A stretch of 50,625 nt of DNA from a virus. The position numbers and the translations under genes are program-made. This document shows, in pieces, positions 1 through 9,179 of the stretch (its first letter is position 1; each line of letters begins with the position of its first letter). The stretch lies in the IMG/VR virus record IMGVR_UViG_3300001918_000035, positions 1-50,625 of that record; one strand, written 5' to 3'. Under the pieces are notes generated by a model. The model saw only the letters and a list, made by a program, of their open reading frames with translations, was not told where the DNA came from and made no database searches.

Positions 1-726
1 TCACAGCCACTCCGTCATAGAAAGCGCCCAGGCTGTGTCGTTCGGGTCGCGGCGCTCGTAGGCGTCGAAGCGATCAAAGGTGCCGTAGTGAATGCGCTCG
101 TTGCCACCGGCATTCTCGGAATCCGGCTCCTCGACCACTAGGACCGGCCGGCGCTCGCCGCGATCGTAGACGAGCGCCCATAGCTGGCGTCGGATCGCAT
201 CAGGGAGCCCGACGAAGCGCCACTTCAGCGAGCAGAGGACAACCCCATCCTCTCCACCGACGCCCCCGTCCGGCAGAAGCTCTTTCGTGCCTGTGTCGAT
301 CAGCTGCCGACCGCCGCCGCGCTCGTGAGGCGCCTGGAAGCGTGCGCCGGCCATGAAGATCCCGGCCGTAAAGGGAAAGCTGTCGCCTCCGGCCCGCACC
401 CGCAGATAGCGCGCCTGCCGCGGGGCGGGCAGGAGCGCGAGGCCATGGATCGGTCCGATTGCATCCAGGGCCCGGACCGGCTGATCCACGATGGTTTCTG
501 ACGTGCCGCCACCGAACTCCGATGTCAGATCGACCGCGAAGGACGCGTTCAGCGCATTGGTGAAGCCTAGGAAGATGGTGTCGATCGTCTTCACGGCGCC
601 AAGGTCGATGCCAATCGCGAAGAACCCCACCCCCGGGGCGACGTACACCTCCTTCGGCGATGGAGTTCGCAGGTTCTCGGCCCCGTTGGTGACCAGCGCG
701 ATGGGCTCGGGCCTGACGATGATCAT
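1..726 (-). CDS. Predicted tail-tip associated protein (241 aa), unknown family
   Basis: The frame ends with TGA exactly at the window edge, so the gene is complete. I place the start at the ATG giving MIIVRPEPIA, which overlaps the stop of the upstream gene by ATGA; the frame is open further upstream but that stretch is low-complexity Arg-rich shadow. The protein is beta-rich, and the segment around residues 90-120 (APRQARYLRVRAG) resembles a galactose-binding/discoidin-like strand pattern, which is only a visual impression. It follows the tape measure, the tail-tip protein and two small proteins in one leftward operon, so a role in the tail tip or baseplate is inferred from position. I do not recognise the family. 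Confidence 0.6.
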   Translation of the reverse strand: MIIVRPEPIALVTNGAENLRTPSPKEVYVAPGVGFFAIGIDLGAVKTIDTIFLGFTNALNASFAVDLTSEFGGGTSETIVDQPVRALDAIGPIHGLALLPAPRQARYLRVRAGGDSFPFTAGIFMAGARFQAPHERGGGRQLIDTGTKELLPDGGVGGEDGVVLCSLKWRFVGLPDAIRRQLWALVYDRGERRPVLVVEEPDSENAGGNERIHYGTFDRFDAYERRDPNDTAWALSMTEWL

Positions 727-1085
727 AGCGCGCGCAGGACGGTGAGCACCGTCTGCTCCCGATCTTCGGCTTCCTCCACTCCGATCACGAAGGCGGGGAC
801 TCCGCCGGCATAGCCGAGCCGCTCCGATTCGATCGTGACGGCCCGGCCGTACAGGTCTGAGCGCAGGCCGGGCACCACATGAAGGTCGATCGCCAACGGC
901 CCACCAAGGAAGGCGATCTGCCGCGCGCCTTCGGCGTGGGCATCCGACTTGATCGCGAACGGTGTCACGATTTCGCTTTCGCCGGCGTCGCCGGCCCAAG
1001 CGGCGTCGATGGACGCCGCCGCAGCCGTCGTGAACAGCGCGCGCTCCTTCAGCCAGTCGGCGAACCCCGGGTCGACCGCCGCCAT
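723..1085 (-). CDS. Small hypothetical tail-module protein (120 aa)
   Basis: This frame starts at MAAVDPGFADWL and ends in an ATGA overlap with the next gene, a sign of translational coupling. Its composition is normal and acidic, with no membrane segment and no motif I recognise. It lies downstream of the tail-tip protein in the late operon, so it is probably a minor tail or assembly protein. That role is inferred from position only. Confidence 0.6.
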   Translation of the reverse strand: MAAVDPGFADWLKERALFTTAAAASIDAAWAGDAGESEIVTPFAIKSDAHAEGARQIAFLGGPLAIDLHVVPGLRSDLYGRAVTIESERLGYAGGVPAFVIGVEEAEDREQTVLTVLRAL

Positions 1086-1087
1086 CG

Positions 1088-1489
1088 TCAGCTCGCAGGC
1101 TCGGCCGGCGCAGCGGAAACCGCGTATCGGCTCGATGGCGCAGGATCCTCCGCCGGTTCGGGGTAGACAACGCCGAGCGGCGGCGGCTCACCGGTGTCGC
1201 GCATCGCGGCCAGCGCAATCGCCCGCCCCCGGCCGTCGCGCAGCTCGTGCCAGCCGTTGTCGCCGGCGAACGCGGCCAGGCTGCCGGCAAGCTGCTGGCC
1301 GGCCACGCCGGCCTCGTCGCGGCGCGCATAGAGCAGCTCGGCCAGGTTCGCGATCTGGTCGACCGGCGAGGCGCTCGAAGCGATCTCCTGGACTTGGTCG
1401 CGCAACTCTGCAGGCAGCGCCCCCGCATGGCTGACGAGGAACGCCGCGATCGCGCGCCTCGCCTCCGATATATCGCCGAAAAACTGCAT
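1088..1489 (-). CDS. Small hypothetical tail-module protein (133 aa)
   Basis: A GTG at 1504 would overlap the stop of the upstream tail-tip gene, but the ATG at 1489 (MQFFGDISEARR) is preceded by AAGGAGG at ideal spacing, so I use the latter. The protein has a mostly helical N-terminal half and a Pro/Ala-rich C-terminus (EPAEDPAPSSRYAVSAAPAE). No family is recognised. By position it belongs to the tail-tip group of the phage late operon. Confidence 0.6.
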   Translation of the reverse strand: MQFFGDISEARRAIAAFLVSHAGALPAELRDQVQEIASSASPVDQIANLAELLYARRDEAGVAGQQLAGSLAAFAGDNGWHELRDGRGRAIALAAMRDTGEPPPLGVVYPEPAEDPAPSSRYAVSAAPAEPAS

Positions 1490-1500
1490 ATTGGCCTCCT

Positions 1501-4173
1501 TCACCCGACGCTCAGAAAATTCTGGGAAAGCAGCCCGGGAGCGACGCTCAGCCCGCTGGTCTGGTCGGCATTCACCCGGAAGCTGAAGAGCTGCTTGATC
1601 CCCGTGTTGTTCGTCCAGAAACCGACGATCGTGTCGCCATAGGGCTCGCTCGGGAATGACGGCTGGGGCGACCCAGATAACGCTGTCGAATAGGAGCCGC
1701 CCGAAGGCGCCACCTCGATCCGCGCGGTCCGTGTCGCGCTGATCGAGCTGTTCATCACAATGCTCGCATCGAGCGCGACCACTCCGCCCGCCGGAACCAC
1801 GCGCTGAACCACTCCTGATGGAAGCCCGCTGAAGCCGATGAAGGCGCGGCCGTTGCCGTCCATCTGCGGCTTGTTGAGGATGTCGGCGCTGTTCCAGTCG
1901 ATGTTGTTCCTCGTCGCGAGCGACCCCTGGCCGGCGATGGCCGCCGCCGTCCCCAGCGACGTTTTGATCATCGTCAGCGTGAGAAGCGCGCCGGCGAGCG
2001 CGTCTAGAAGGTTCACGCCGGCCACAGCGCCCACCGTCGCGTTGTCCGCCGGCTTGCCTGCTCCGGTCACCTGACTCGCCCAGGCGGCGGCATTCTGCGT
2101 CGCGAGCTGCCCTTGGCCGCTGATTGATCCCGCCATTCCGAGGATCGTCTTGAAGGCTGATAAGGTCGCGGCGATGCCGTCAATGCTCTCGAACATGTTG
2201 AACCCGAAGACGGCGTCGGCCGCGCGCGGGTTGGCGACCGTCCTGAGTGGACCAAAGCTGTTGATCGCTGGCGAGGTGTCCAGGCTGATCGACCAGCCGT
2301 CGTCCCAAAGCGCCTCGTCGATGTTGAAGTATCCGGCCTGGAAGTCGCGGACGCGGATCACAGGGAATTGCCAGAAGGTGTTTGGCTCACCGATCCAGAC
2401 GCAGCAGCGCGATTCATCATGGCCGAAGCGTACCGGCAGCGCGCGTTGGTGAGGCCCGATCATTTGGGCGAACTCGGCAACCCACTGTCCCCAGGTGTTG
2501 TAGCCTCCGATCAGATACGAGACCGAGTTGCCGACGACATAGTCATACAGATCGACGTGAAACCGGAGCATCGTCTGCGTCCAGCTCTGGGGGAGCCGGA
2601 TCTTCACCGCGCCGACCATGTTCGGAGAGCCGCCGCCGAAGGTCGCCCCGACAGGGCTTGGGATTCGCAACACCGCATCCGATAGCGAGTTGTTCAGCAC
2701 CTTGTCGGCGGCTGCCGTGGCGCCGGGACCTTGGCCGCTGATGGCGGCGGCGGTGCCGAGAATCGTCTTGAACGCCTCGAGCAGCGCAACATTGCCGCCG
2801 AGCTGCTCGAGAAGGTTGGCCCCGAAGATTGCTCCGACGGTGGCGTTGTCGGCCGGTTTGCCGGGGCCGGCAACCTGGCTGCCCCACTGCGCGGTGTTCG
2901 CGGTCGCGAGCGCTCCCTGCCCGGCGATCCCGGCCGATGTCCGCGTCTCCGTCTTGTTCGCTCCGCCTTCCTGGGGCCGGAGCGCGTCGATCGGCGTGTT
3001 GTCCGAATAGGCGACGTCCGATCCGCGCAGCACCGCGGCGATCTCGCCATCGCTATGCTGGCGCTGATTGCGCCGGTAGCCGACGCGCCGTGCCCGGGTC
3101 GGCCGCAGCTGCTGCTGCCGTGTCGAGCTGATCGGCTTCAGCACCTCGACCGGATTGTCGAAGCTGATCTGCCGGAGTTGGATCGCACCGGCGGGATCCA
3201 GGACCCAGAGGAGCGAGCATCCGAGGAGCAGCCTGTCGATCGCCTGGGCGGCGGTCTCGTTCTCGTCTCCAATGTGCAAGCCAGCCGGTCCGGGCCGCCA
3301 GGCTGCCGCCTCGACCGCGTTGCCGATGACCGGGCCGCCTGCGGCCGCGAGCACCCGCCCCGCCAGGCCGACGACGTCGTCGACATAGCCCGGGCCAAGC
3401 TCACCGCGAAGATCGGCCGTGATCGGGCCCGAAGGCTGCGTCCACCATTTCGCGCACGCGATCGACGGCGCGACCACCCCGCCGCCCTGCGGCGCTTGCG
3501 CCGCCTGAAGCGCCGCGAACGTCGCCGCGACCGATCCCTGCCAGGCAACGCCGACGAAGCTGCCGGCGCTCCCCTTGTCGCGCAACGCGTCAAAGCCCTG
3601 CAGCGGCCGGGCGGGGTCGCCGAACTCGTAGATGCTGTTCGCCTTGTCGAGGATGCGACCCTCGACATTATAGACACGCCCCCAGGAGCGGCGCTTGAGC
3701 CGGCCTTCCGCCTCCGCCACACCCTCGATCCCGCCGGTGCCCGCGAACCGCGACGTCACAAGAGGCTTGTCGATTCCCGCCGAAAGGTCGGCGATGGTGA
3801 GCACCAACCGGCCGCCGGCGGCGCTCGCATCCGCCACCGTGCCGCTGAGCCGGGTGGCGAATGGCCCTTCCTCAGGCCCGACCTCAACGACGATCGAAGC
3901 TCCCGGCCAGTAGAGCGCCGCCAGCTGCTCGAGCAGCGACGCCTCGGCCGGCGCGAAGGCGATCGTGCCCGTCGTCGGCAAGGTGCCGCCGGTCCACCCA
4001 TTTTCGTCGAACGACAAGCGGGCGGCAAAGCGCGGACTGCGGACCAGGCCAGCGCGATAATGCTGCCCATCATGGTAAAGCGGCGCGCGCCCACCCCCTC
4101 CCAGGCGCACCGCCTGCGCGACACCCGTCGCAGGATTTCTCGGGTAGACGGTGATGAGCGTGCGGCGGCTCAC
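1501..4173 (-). CDS. Phage tail tip / central fibre protein (890 aa)
   Basis: This is a large virion protein directly downstream of the tape measure gene, the position of the central tail hub or tip protein (lambda J-like role) in siphoviruses. Residues 1-370 look like a compact hub region (MSRRTLITVYPRNP at the start). Residues about 410-490 and 680-770 contain two related repeats with the phrase GKPADNATVG followed by a helix and TAAAI(S/A)GQG, a motif common in tail-tip proteins of alphaproteobacterial phages. The C-terminus (about 780-890) is beta-rich, likely receptor-facing. The start is GTG and overlaps the stop of the tape measure gene by four bases. The hub and tip assignment rests on synteny and the repeat motif; the adhesive target is unknown. 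Confidence 0.8.
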   Translation of the reverse strand: MSRRTLITVYPRNPATGVAQAVRLGGGGRAPLYHDGQHYRAGLVRSPRFAARLSFDENGWTGGTLPTTGTIAFAPAEASLLEQLAALYWPGASIVVEVGPEEGPFATRLSGTVADASAAGGRLVLTIADLSAGIDKPLVTSRFAGTGGIEGVAEAEGRLKRRSWGRVYNVEGRILDKANSIYEFGDPARPLQGFDALRDKGSAGSFVGVAWQGSVAATFAALQAAQAPQGGGVVAPSIACAKWWTQPSGPITADLRGELGPGYVDDVVGLAGRVLAAAGGPVIGNAVEAAAWRPGPAGLHIGDENETAAQAIDRLLLGCSLLWVLDPAGAIQLRQISFDNPVEVLKPISSTRQQQLRPTRARRVGYRRNQRQHSDGEIAAVLRGSDVAYSDNTPIDALRPQEGGANKTETRTSAGIAGQGALATANTAQWGSQVAGPGKPADNATVGAIFGANLLEQLGGNVALLEAFKTILGTAAAISGQGPGATAAADKVLNNSLSDAVLRIPSPVGATFGGGSPNMVGAVKIRLPQSWTQTMLRFHVDLYDYVVGNSVSYLIGGYNTWGQWVAEFAQMIGPHQRALPVRFGHDESRCCVWIGEPNTFWQFPVIRVRDFQAGYFNIDEALWDDGWSISLDTSPAINSFGPLRTVANPRAADAVFGFNMFESIDGIAATLSAFKTILGMAGSISGQGQLATQNAAAWASQVTGAGKPADNATVGAVAGVNLLDALAGALLTLTMIKTSLGTAAAIAGQGSLATRNNIDWNSADILNKPQMDGNGRAFIGFSGLPSGVVQRVVPAGGVVALDASIVMNSSISATRTARIEVAPSGGSYSTALSGSPQPSFPSEPYGDTIVGFWTNNTGIKQLFSFRVNADQTSGLSVAPGLLSQNFLSVG

Positions 4174-7100
4174 AGCAACGACACCCGCTCGGTGCGCGAG
4201 AAGCTGCCGCCGATCAGCTGCGCGGCCGTCTGCGCCGGAGTGTTCGCCAGGCGCCGCAGATAGCTGTTCTGCTCCGCCAGCAGATCGTTCGTCTCGTTGG
4301 TCAGCGAATTGTTCGTGTCGAGCTTGTCGTTCGTCGCGCGCGCGGCCTCCGCCTGGGCTTTGACCCGCTCATTCTCGAGCGCGATGATCTGCTCGGCCGA
4401 GCTGCGGGAGCTGGCCAGGTCGGACGCGTATTCGGCGCCGGCGGTACCGAAGGCTTCTCGACTGATCTCGATCAGCTGCCGCCTCAGGTCGGCCACGCGC
4501 TGGGTCGCGCCCTCGCCGCCCGACCGGGCATCCGCTTCTGCGCTCGCGATCTCCCCGAGCAGCCGATCCCGCTGCTCGGCAAGCGTGCCCTCGAACAGGT
4601 TGCCGAACGACAGATCCTTCAGCAGCGCCTGAAGGGGCCCGGTGCGCTCGGCCAGGACGCGCTCGAGCGCCTGGTTCCGATCCTTCGCGTTCTGCTCCTC
4701 GAGCTTCACGAGGTCGAAGCCGTACTTGCGGGCGATCCGGTTCCGTTCGGCGATCTGACGCTCCAAATCCCTGAAGGTCTGGCCGATCGCGGCGTCGATC
4801 CCGCCGAGCAGCGTTTCCAGCTCCTGGACGTTCAGGGCTTCCTTGATCGCTTTCTCGATGTTGTCGTTGGATCCGAGAGCCTGAGCGACCTTCGGGCTCA
4901 GCCCGGTGATCGCGCCATCGGCGATCGCGTCTGCTATGGCGAAGGCGATCGCGCCGCCTTCGTCCTGCCCGAAGTCGATCGCGCCTCGCTTCGTTTTCGT
5001 GACGCCGCGGCCCGTCGGGTCGACACGCAGATTCTTGTCCCTGACGCCGATCGAGACGGCAAAGCTCCCGAGCGTCCCGCCAAGAGCTTCCGCAATCTGC
5101 TGCAACCCGCCTTGCACAGAGGTTGCAAGGCCGGATGCCGCCTGCCGAAGCCCAGCATTGTTTCCGGCAACGTCCGCCTTCTGATCGACGCTCGTGATGG
5201 TCGCCGAGGCGCGCGGCGTCGACTTCAGAAGGTTGCCCACCACACCGCCGAGAATGCCGCCAACGATCGATCCAAGCGGCCCAGCGGCACTGCCGAGCAT
5301 CCCGAAGAGCTGCTCGCCGGCGAGGCCGCCAAGGGCGCCGCCGATCGCGCCACCGGTGCTGCTGCCGACCAGGCTGCCGACCGACCCGCCCGCCGCACCA
5401 TAACCGAGCGTCTTGCCCAGAGTTTTCGAGAGGCCCTCCGGAAAGATGCCGCGCTCGCCGAACACGCGGCCAAACACCTTGTCCAGCGACTTCTCGAACG
5501 CGCCCGTCACGCTCTGGAAGCCGTCAGCGAAGCCATTGCCGCTTCCGCTGCCGAAGCGCCGGGCCAGATCGGCGCGACTGCGCGTGGCATAGTCTTCCAG
5601 GCTGCCGATCGGCGCGTCTGTTGGCCTGATCGGCGGAGTACCGGGCCCGCGCCGGGACAGAAGGGTCAGGATGCCGCCAGCTCGGCCCCCGACGGTGTTG
5701 AAATTGCCGGTTTGCGCGCCGGTCAGCAGCCCGATCAGCGGCCCGACGATGCGGCCGAGCCGGCCGCCGAGGATCTGGGCGATGGCCTGGGCAGCATCGA
5801 GACCCGTCTGGCGGAACGCGTCACCGCCGCTGCGACCGGCGTCCGCCATGCGGACCTTCAGGTCATCCGAAACATCGATCAGCGGGCGATCGATCGCCTC
5901 GGTGAGCGCTTTGCCTGCCTCGCCCAGCCGGTCCTTCAGCTGCTCGGCCTGGAGACGGGATATCTCCTGCGCATTGCGAACCCCGGCCTCCACCTGCAGG
6001 CGTTCGGACTGCTCCTGCGAAAGCATCCCGGCCGAGCGAAGCTTTATGATCTCGCTAAGGTCTTCGGTGTAGCGGCGGTTTGCTGCCGCGACGCCGTCAT
6101 AGCGGCTCTCGAGCCCCTCGAGCGCGCTCTGCAGCTCCCTGACCGATCGTGCGGCATCGCGCGTCGCCTTGGCGCCGGACTGGCGGGCTTCCCTCGCGCC
6201 TCGCTCGGCGGCCTCGGCAGCGTTCAGTTCGTTGGTGGCGGCGAGCAGCTGCTCGCGATAGGTCGCCGCGGCCTGCCCGCCGGCCTTAGCCGCGTCGCGA
6301 CCGCGCAGCTCGACGAGGCGCAGTTCCGCACGAGCCTTTGACGTCCGGTCGGTCGCCGCCGCAAGCGCCACCTCGGCCTCGATCAAAGACGTGTTGACCG
6401 GCGCCGCGGCGCGCCGGCTGTCGACCAGTCGTCGCTGAGCCTCGGTGGCGGTGCCCGCGGCAACCGCGATCTTCGCGACCTCGAGCCGCGTGTTCTCGGC
6501 GGCCTTGGCGCTGTCGACGGTTGCCCCGGCCAACTGCCGGATTCGGGTGGCCAAGCCACGGATCTTCGGATCGGAGCGGGCGATGCCGTCGACTGCGCGG
6601 CTGAACTGCTCTGCGTTGACCCGCCCCTGGGCGTAGGCCGCGGCAAGGCTCGCGACCTGGCGTTCGCTCCGCGTGATCTCAGTCGGCACGGCGATCTGGA
6701 AGCCGCGCTCGCCAACGGCCGTCCGCTGCTGACCGACCTCGAGCCCGGTTGTGATGAGCGCCGTGCGACGCCGCTGATATTCGAGACGCTGCCGGCCGAA
6801 CTCGACCGCGCGCTGATCTGCCGCTGCGAGCGCCTGGATGACAGAGATCTGGCGCGCCAGCTTGCCCGTCGTCTCGTCGACGATTCTGCCGAGATCGAAC
6901 TGCTTTTCCTCGAGCCGCTTCGTCGCGTCGGCGCCGTCGCGCATCGATGTTGCAAACAGGCCGATCAGCGTCGTGGCGCCGATTACCGCCGCGCCCCATG
7001 GACCGGCAAGGAAGCTCGCCACAGCGCCGACACGCCCGCCTACATTCGCCATGGCGGCCGCCAGCTGCCCGCCCTGCTGGCCGAGGATCAGGAATGCGTT

Positions 7101-7469
7101 GGTGCCGGCGATCGCCTGGACCTGGATATCCGACAGCTGCTGCGAGACCTGGACCATCGAGGCGCGCTGCTGGCGGAGTGCTGTGTCGGCATCCCTGCTC
7201 GCCCGAGAAAGGCGATCCTTCGACACGGCCACGCCCCCCGCGGCCGCGGCCGCGCCTCGCTCCGCCCGGGCCAATTGCTCGGCCGAGTTCGCCGCCTGCC
7301 GCATCGCCGACCCGACTCTGTCGGTGCTGGCGCGCAGCGTCTCGCCGCCGGCGGCGGCGCCCTTGGCGGCGGCGGCGACGTTTTGCATTTCCCGTTCGGT
7401 CAGGTTCAGCTGGCCGACCAGCCCGCCATCCTTGGCTGTCAGCCGGACAGAGACTGTCAGGTCGGTCAT
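4170..7469 (-). CDS. Tail tape measure protein (1099 aa)
   Basis: This long, Ala/Arg/Glu-rich, largely helical protein begins MTDLTVSVRLTAKDGG, a typical start for tape measure proteins of transposable siphophages. Coiled-coil segments occupy much of residues 20-130, 200-480 and 950-1080. Hydrophobic stretches lie near residues 135-185 (including LAGPWGAAVIGATTLIGLFA). A Gly/Ala-rich segment around 690-750 (GGSVGSLVGSSTGGAIGGAL) could insert into the cell envelope. It scaffolds tail-tube polymerisation and sets tail length; about 1100 residues implies a tail on the order of 150 nm by the usual rule of thumb. It overlaps both neighbours by ATGA-type junctions and follows the frameshifting chaperone genes as in lambda. 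Confidence 0.9.
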   Translation of the reverse strand: MTDLTVSVRLTAKDGGLVGQLNLTEREMQNVAAAAKGAAAGGETLRASTDRVGSAMRQAANSAEQLARAERGAAAAAGGVAVSKDRLSRASRDADTALRQQRASMVQVSQQLSDIQVQAIAGTNAFLILGQQGGQLAAAMANVGGRVGAVASFLAGPWGAAVIGATTLIGLFATSMRDGADATKRLEEKQFDLGRIVDETTGKLARQISVIQALAAADQRAVEFGRQRLEYQRRRTALITTGLEVGQQRTAVGERGFQIAVPTEITRSERQVASLAAAYAQGRVNAEQFSRAVDGIARSDPKIRGLATRIRQLAGATVDSAKAAENTRLEVAKIAVAAGTATEAQRRLVDSRRAAAPVNTSLIEAEVALAAATDRTSKARAELRLVELRGRDAAKAGGQAAATYREQLLAATNELNAAEAAERGAREARQSGAKATRDAARSVRELQSALEGLESRYDGVAAANRRYTEDLSEIIKLRSAGMLSQEQSERLQVEAGVRNAQEISRLQAEQLKDRLGEAGKALTEAIDRPLIDVSDDLKVRMADAGRSGGDAFRQTGLDAAQAIAQILGGRLGRIVGPLIGLLTGAQTGNFNTVGGRAGGILTLLSRRGPGTPPIRPTDAPIGSLEDYATRSRADLARRFGSGSGNGFADGFQSVTGAFEKSLDKVFGRVFGERGIFPEGLSKTLGKTLGYGAAGGSVGSLVGSSTGGAIGGALGGLAGEQLFGMLGSAAGPLGSIVGGILGGVVGNLLKSTPRASATITSVDQKADVAGNNAGLRQAASGLATSVQGGLQQIAEALGGTLGSFAVSIGVRDKNLRVDPTGRGVTKTKRGAIDFGQDEGGAIAFAIADAIADGAITGLSPKVAQALGSNDNIEKAIKEALNVQELETLLGGIDAAIGQTFRDLERQIAERNRIARKYGFDLVKLEEQNAKDRNQALERVLAERTGPLQALLKDLSFGNLFEGTLAEQRDRLLGEIASAEADARSGGEGATQRVADLRRQLIEISREAFGTAGAEYASDLASSRSSAEQIIALENERVKAQAEAARATNDKLDTNNSLTNETNDLLAEQNSYLRRLANTPAQTAAQLIGGSFSRTERVSLL

Positions 7470-7810
7470 GGGCGCGCCGCCGCGGCCTCGATGGCCGCCG
7501 CCTCCATGATCAGCAGATCCGCGAAAAGTGCCGGCGTCATCTTCAGCCCCAAGCCTTCGGCCGTCGGCGCGACCGCCTCATAACGGATGCCCAGCCGCAC
7601 CCCGACGGTGGGGTGCCAGATCCATTGCGTGCCGAGCGCGGTGAACAGCGCGACAGCGTCCACTTCGTCCGGGCCGATCTCGATCGGCCGATCGGCCGTT
7701 GCGGGCCGCTCGACCCAGTCGGGCAGCGCTGCCGCCGCGGTCAGCGCGTCCGTCTCCGCCCGCTTGCCGCCGCCGCGCCCGCGGGCCCAAGCCTGCGCGG
7801 CGGCCTTCAG
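7466..7810 (-). CDS. Tail assembly chaperone, gpT-like part (DUF1799), made by -1 frameshift
   Basis: This is a 114-residue frame with the sequence LPDWVERPATADRP and TQWIWHPTVGVRLGIRYEA, resembling the DUF1799 tail proteins that occupy the lambda gpT position. It has no ATG or GTG at a sensible place. The first codon after the upstream stop overlap is a CTG, and the frame is open far upstream. A slippery heptamer GGGAAAC sits exactly at the end of the preceding gene, so this part is most likely joined to it by a -1 ribosomal shift, giving a fusion of about 257 aa. It overlaps the tape measure start by ATGA. Such fusions act as tape-measure chaperones and are absent from the finished virion. 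Confidence 0.75.
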   Translation of the reverse strand: MKAAAQAWARGRGGGKRAETDALTAAAALPDWVERPATADRPIEIGPDEVDAVALFTALGTQWIWHPTVGVRLGIRYEAVAPTAEGLGLKMTPALFADLLIMEAAAIEAAAARP

Positions 7811-8238
7811 TTTCCCTTCCTGATCTCCGCACCGCCGCGCACGCAGACGGAAAAGGCTTGGCACGCGGCCTGGAACACGCCGTTCACCTTCACGAGGCGG
7901 ACCAGGTTGTCGCGGCTGAACGGCAGCGGCTCGCCATTGGCGGCCGCCACCTTCCGCCAGTCGACGGTGAAGCGAAGCAGGAAATCCGCCCATTCGCCGC
8001 TCACAATGGCGGCGGGCTGCTCCGGTCGATCGCTTCCGTCCTCGCCGACCGCATCCATGCCGAGCCGGGCGACGCGCTGATCGACGCGGATGCCCTCGAT
8101 CTCCAGCGCCGCGACCTGATCGGCGTCCAGCAGCCGAAACTGCAGCTCGATCTCGTTCTGGACGATCGCACCGTCCTCCGCGACGCCGGGCCAGCGCACC
8201 GGCCACCAGGCTCGCTGCTCGTCGACCAGCTTGAACAT
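7807..8238 (-). CDS. Tail assembly chaperone, gpG-like (143 aa)
   Basis: This 143-residue protein (MFKLVDEQRAWWPVRWPG) lies between the tail tube gene and the DUF1799 frame, the position of lambda G. Its last codons are AAG GGA AAC TGA, which hold the slippery site, so most ribosomes should stop here and a minority should extend into the next frame. The ATG overlaps the stop of the tail tube gene. The sequence contains WADFLLRFTVDWRKV, a pattern shared with phage chaperone-like proteins. The role (binding the tape measure and recruiting tube subunits) comes from synteny and the frameshift signal rather than from a recognised catalytic motif. Confidence 0.8.
   Translation of the reverse strand: MFKLVDEQRAWWPVRWPGVAEDGAIVQNEIELQFRLLDADQVAALEIEGIRVDQRVARLGMDAVGEDGSDRPEQPAAIVSGEWADFLLRFTVDWRKVAAANGEPLPFSRDNLVRLVKVNGVFQAACQAFSVCVRGGAEIRKGN
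7810..7816 (-). promoter_or_regulatory. -1 programmed ribosomal frameshift slippery site GGGAAAC
   Basis: On the minus strand the heptamer reads G GGA AAC in the zero frame of the upstream chaperone gene and is followed immediately by its TGA stop. A tandem -1 slip re-pairs as GGG AAA and continues with CTG into the DUF1799 frame. The lambda G-T site is GGGAAAG in the same position. Confidence 0.8.
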
Positions 8239-9176
8239 CAGCGCGCCTCCAGGATCAGATCGTCCTGGCCGGCGCGGACGTTCGCGCCATAGCCGATCGT
8301 GTACATCAGGTCGTCGCCATCCTCCTGCTCTTCGATGGAGAGGATCTGGACGAAGCCGAGCGTCAGCTCGACGATATTCCCGGCGACGGTCCCGTGCGTC
8401 ACCTGCGCCGCCACCTCGGCCCCGGTGCGGAGCGTGCCGAAATAGTTGCGCTCGCTGGCCTTGGGCGCCTTGATGACAATCTGCCCGGTCAGCGCATGGT
8501 TCCCGCGCTGGACGCTGTTCTCGCCGACCAGGTTGCGAACCGCCGGCTGCGCGCCGATCTCACCCGTGAACGACTGGAGCTTCGCCGCATAGCCGTCGAG
8601 CGTGAACTCGGTATTGGCCGTGTTCACCTCGAGCGGCGCGCGCCAGCGGCTGAAATCGGGGACGCCCGGAGCTGCGTCGGTGACCGGATCGCCCGCCGGC
8701 AGGAGACCGATCATCGAGAGGTTCAGAAAGGCGTATGCGCCCGCGGTGAAATTGAAGCCGAAAGTGCCGCGACAGCCCAGCGCCACCACCCTCTGATCGC
8801 CGCGCCAGCTGTAGACGGTCGCCGAGCTGAGCACAGCGCCGGCCGCAGCGAACCGCTGAGTCGCGCTCGTGTCGGCCACCAGCTCCGGCGCGACCATGCC
8901 GCACGCCTCGAGATGTTCCATCCAGCCAGGCGCGACGCCGGCGTCACCGGACCCGGCAAGCTCCAGCTCGTAGCTGAAGGCGGACCGCGCATTGGTGTTC
9001 GCGCTGGGCGATCGCCCGCGGGACGGCACGTCGAGATTCCGCTCGAGCGTGTCCATCTGTACCGGCGTTCGCTGGAAGTTACGCGTGAGCGCGGCGTTCG
9101 CAAGCGCCGTCGGGGCCGCGTCCGTGCCGTAAACGGCTTCCTTCTTCAGCAGGATCGTCTTGACGATATCGACCAC
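8238..9176 (-). CDS. Major tail tube protein (312 aa)
   Basis: This protein starts MVDIVKTILLKKEAVYGTDA, a pattern typical of tail tube subunits of Mu-like siphophages (a short helix, then the phrase EAVYGTDAAPT). The rest is beta-rich, as expected for a hexameric tube ring, and ends EEQEDGDDLMYTIGYGANVR. The start codon is GTG with GGAGGG just upstream. It lies between the head-tail completion genes and the tail chaperone pair, the conserved siphovirus order. I see no sheath gene next to it, which supports a non-contractile tail. Confidence 0.85.
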   Translation of the reverse strand: MVDIVKTILLKKEAVYGTDAAPTALANAALTRNFQRTPVQMDTLERNLDVPSRGRSPSANTNARSAFSYELELAGSGDAGVAPGWMEHLEACGMVAPELVADTSATQRFAAAGAVLSSATVYSWRGDQRVVALGCRGTFGFNFTAGAYAFLNLSMIGLLPAGDPVTDAAPGVPDFSRWRAPLEVNTANTEFTLDGYAAKLQSFTGEIGAQPAVRNLVGENSVQRGNHALTGQIVIKAPKASERNYFGTLRTGAEVAAQVTHGTVAGNIVELTLGFVQILSIEEQEDGDDLMYTIGYGANVRAGQDDLILEAR

Positions 9177-9179
9177 GGG

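Noticed and set aside
1-1428. A 475-codon open frame on the minus strand
   Set aside because: Only the last 241 codons look like a protein. The upstream part is Arg/Ala-rich shadow opposite and across two better-supported small genes.
2731-4263. A 510-codon plus-strand frame antisense to the tail tip gene
   Set aside because: Composition is Arg-rich without protein-like patterning; long antisense frames are expected at this GC content, and the minus-strand gene is clear.
7466-8206. A single 246-aa gene over the DUF1799 frame
   Set aside because: The first half is an Arg-rich shadow of the gpG-like gene; the slippery site explains why the frame stays open upstream.
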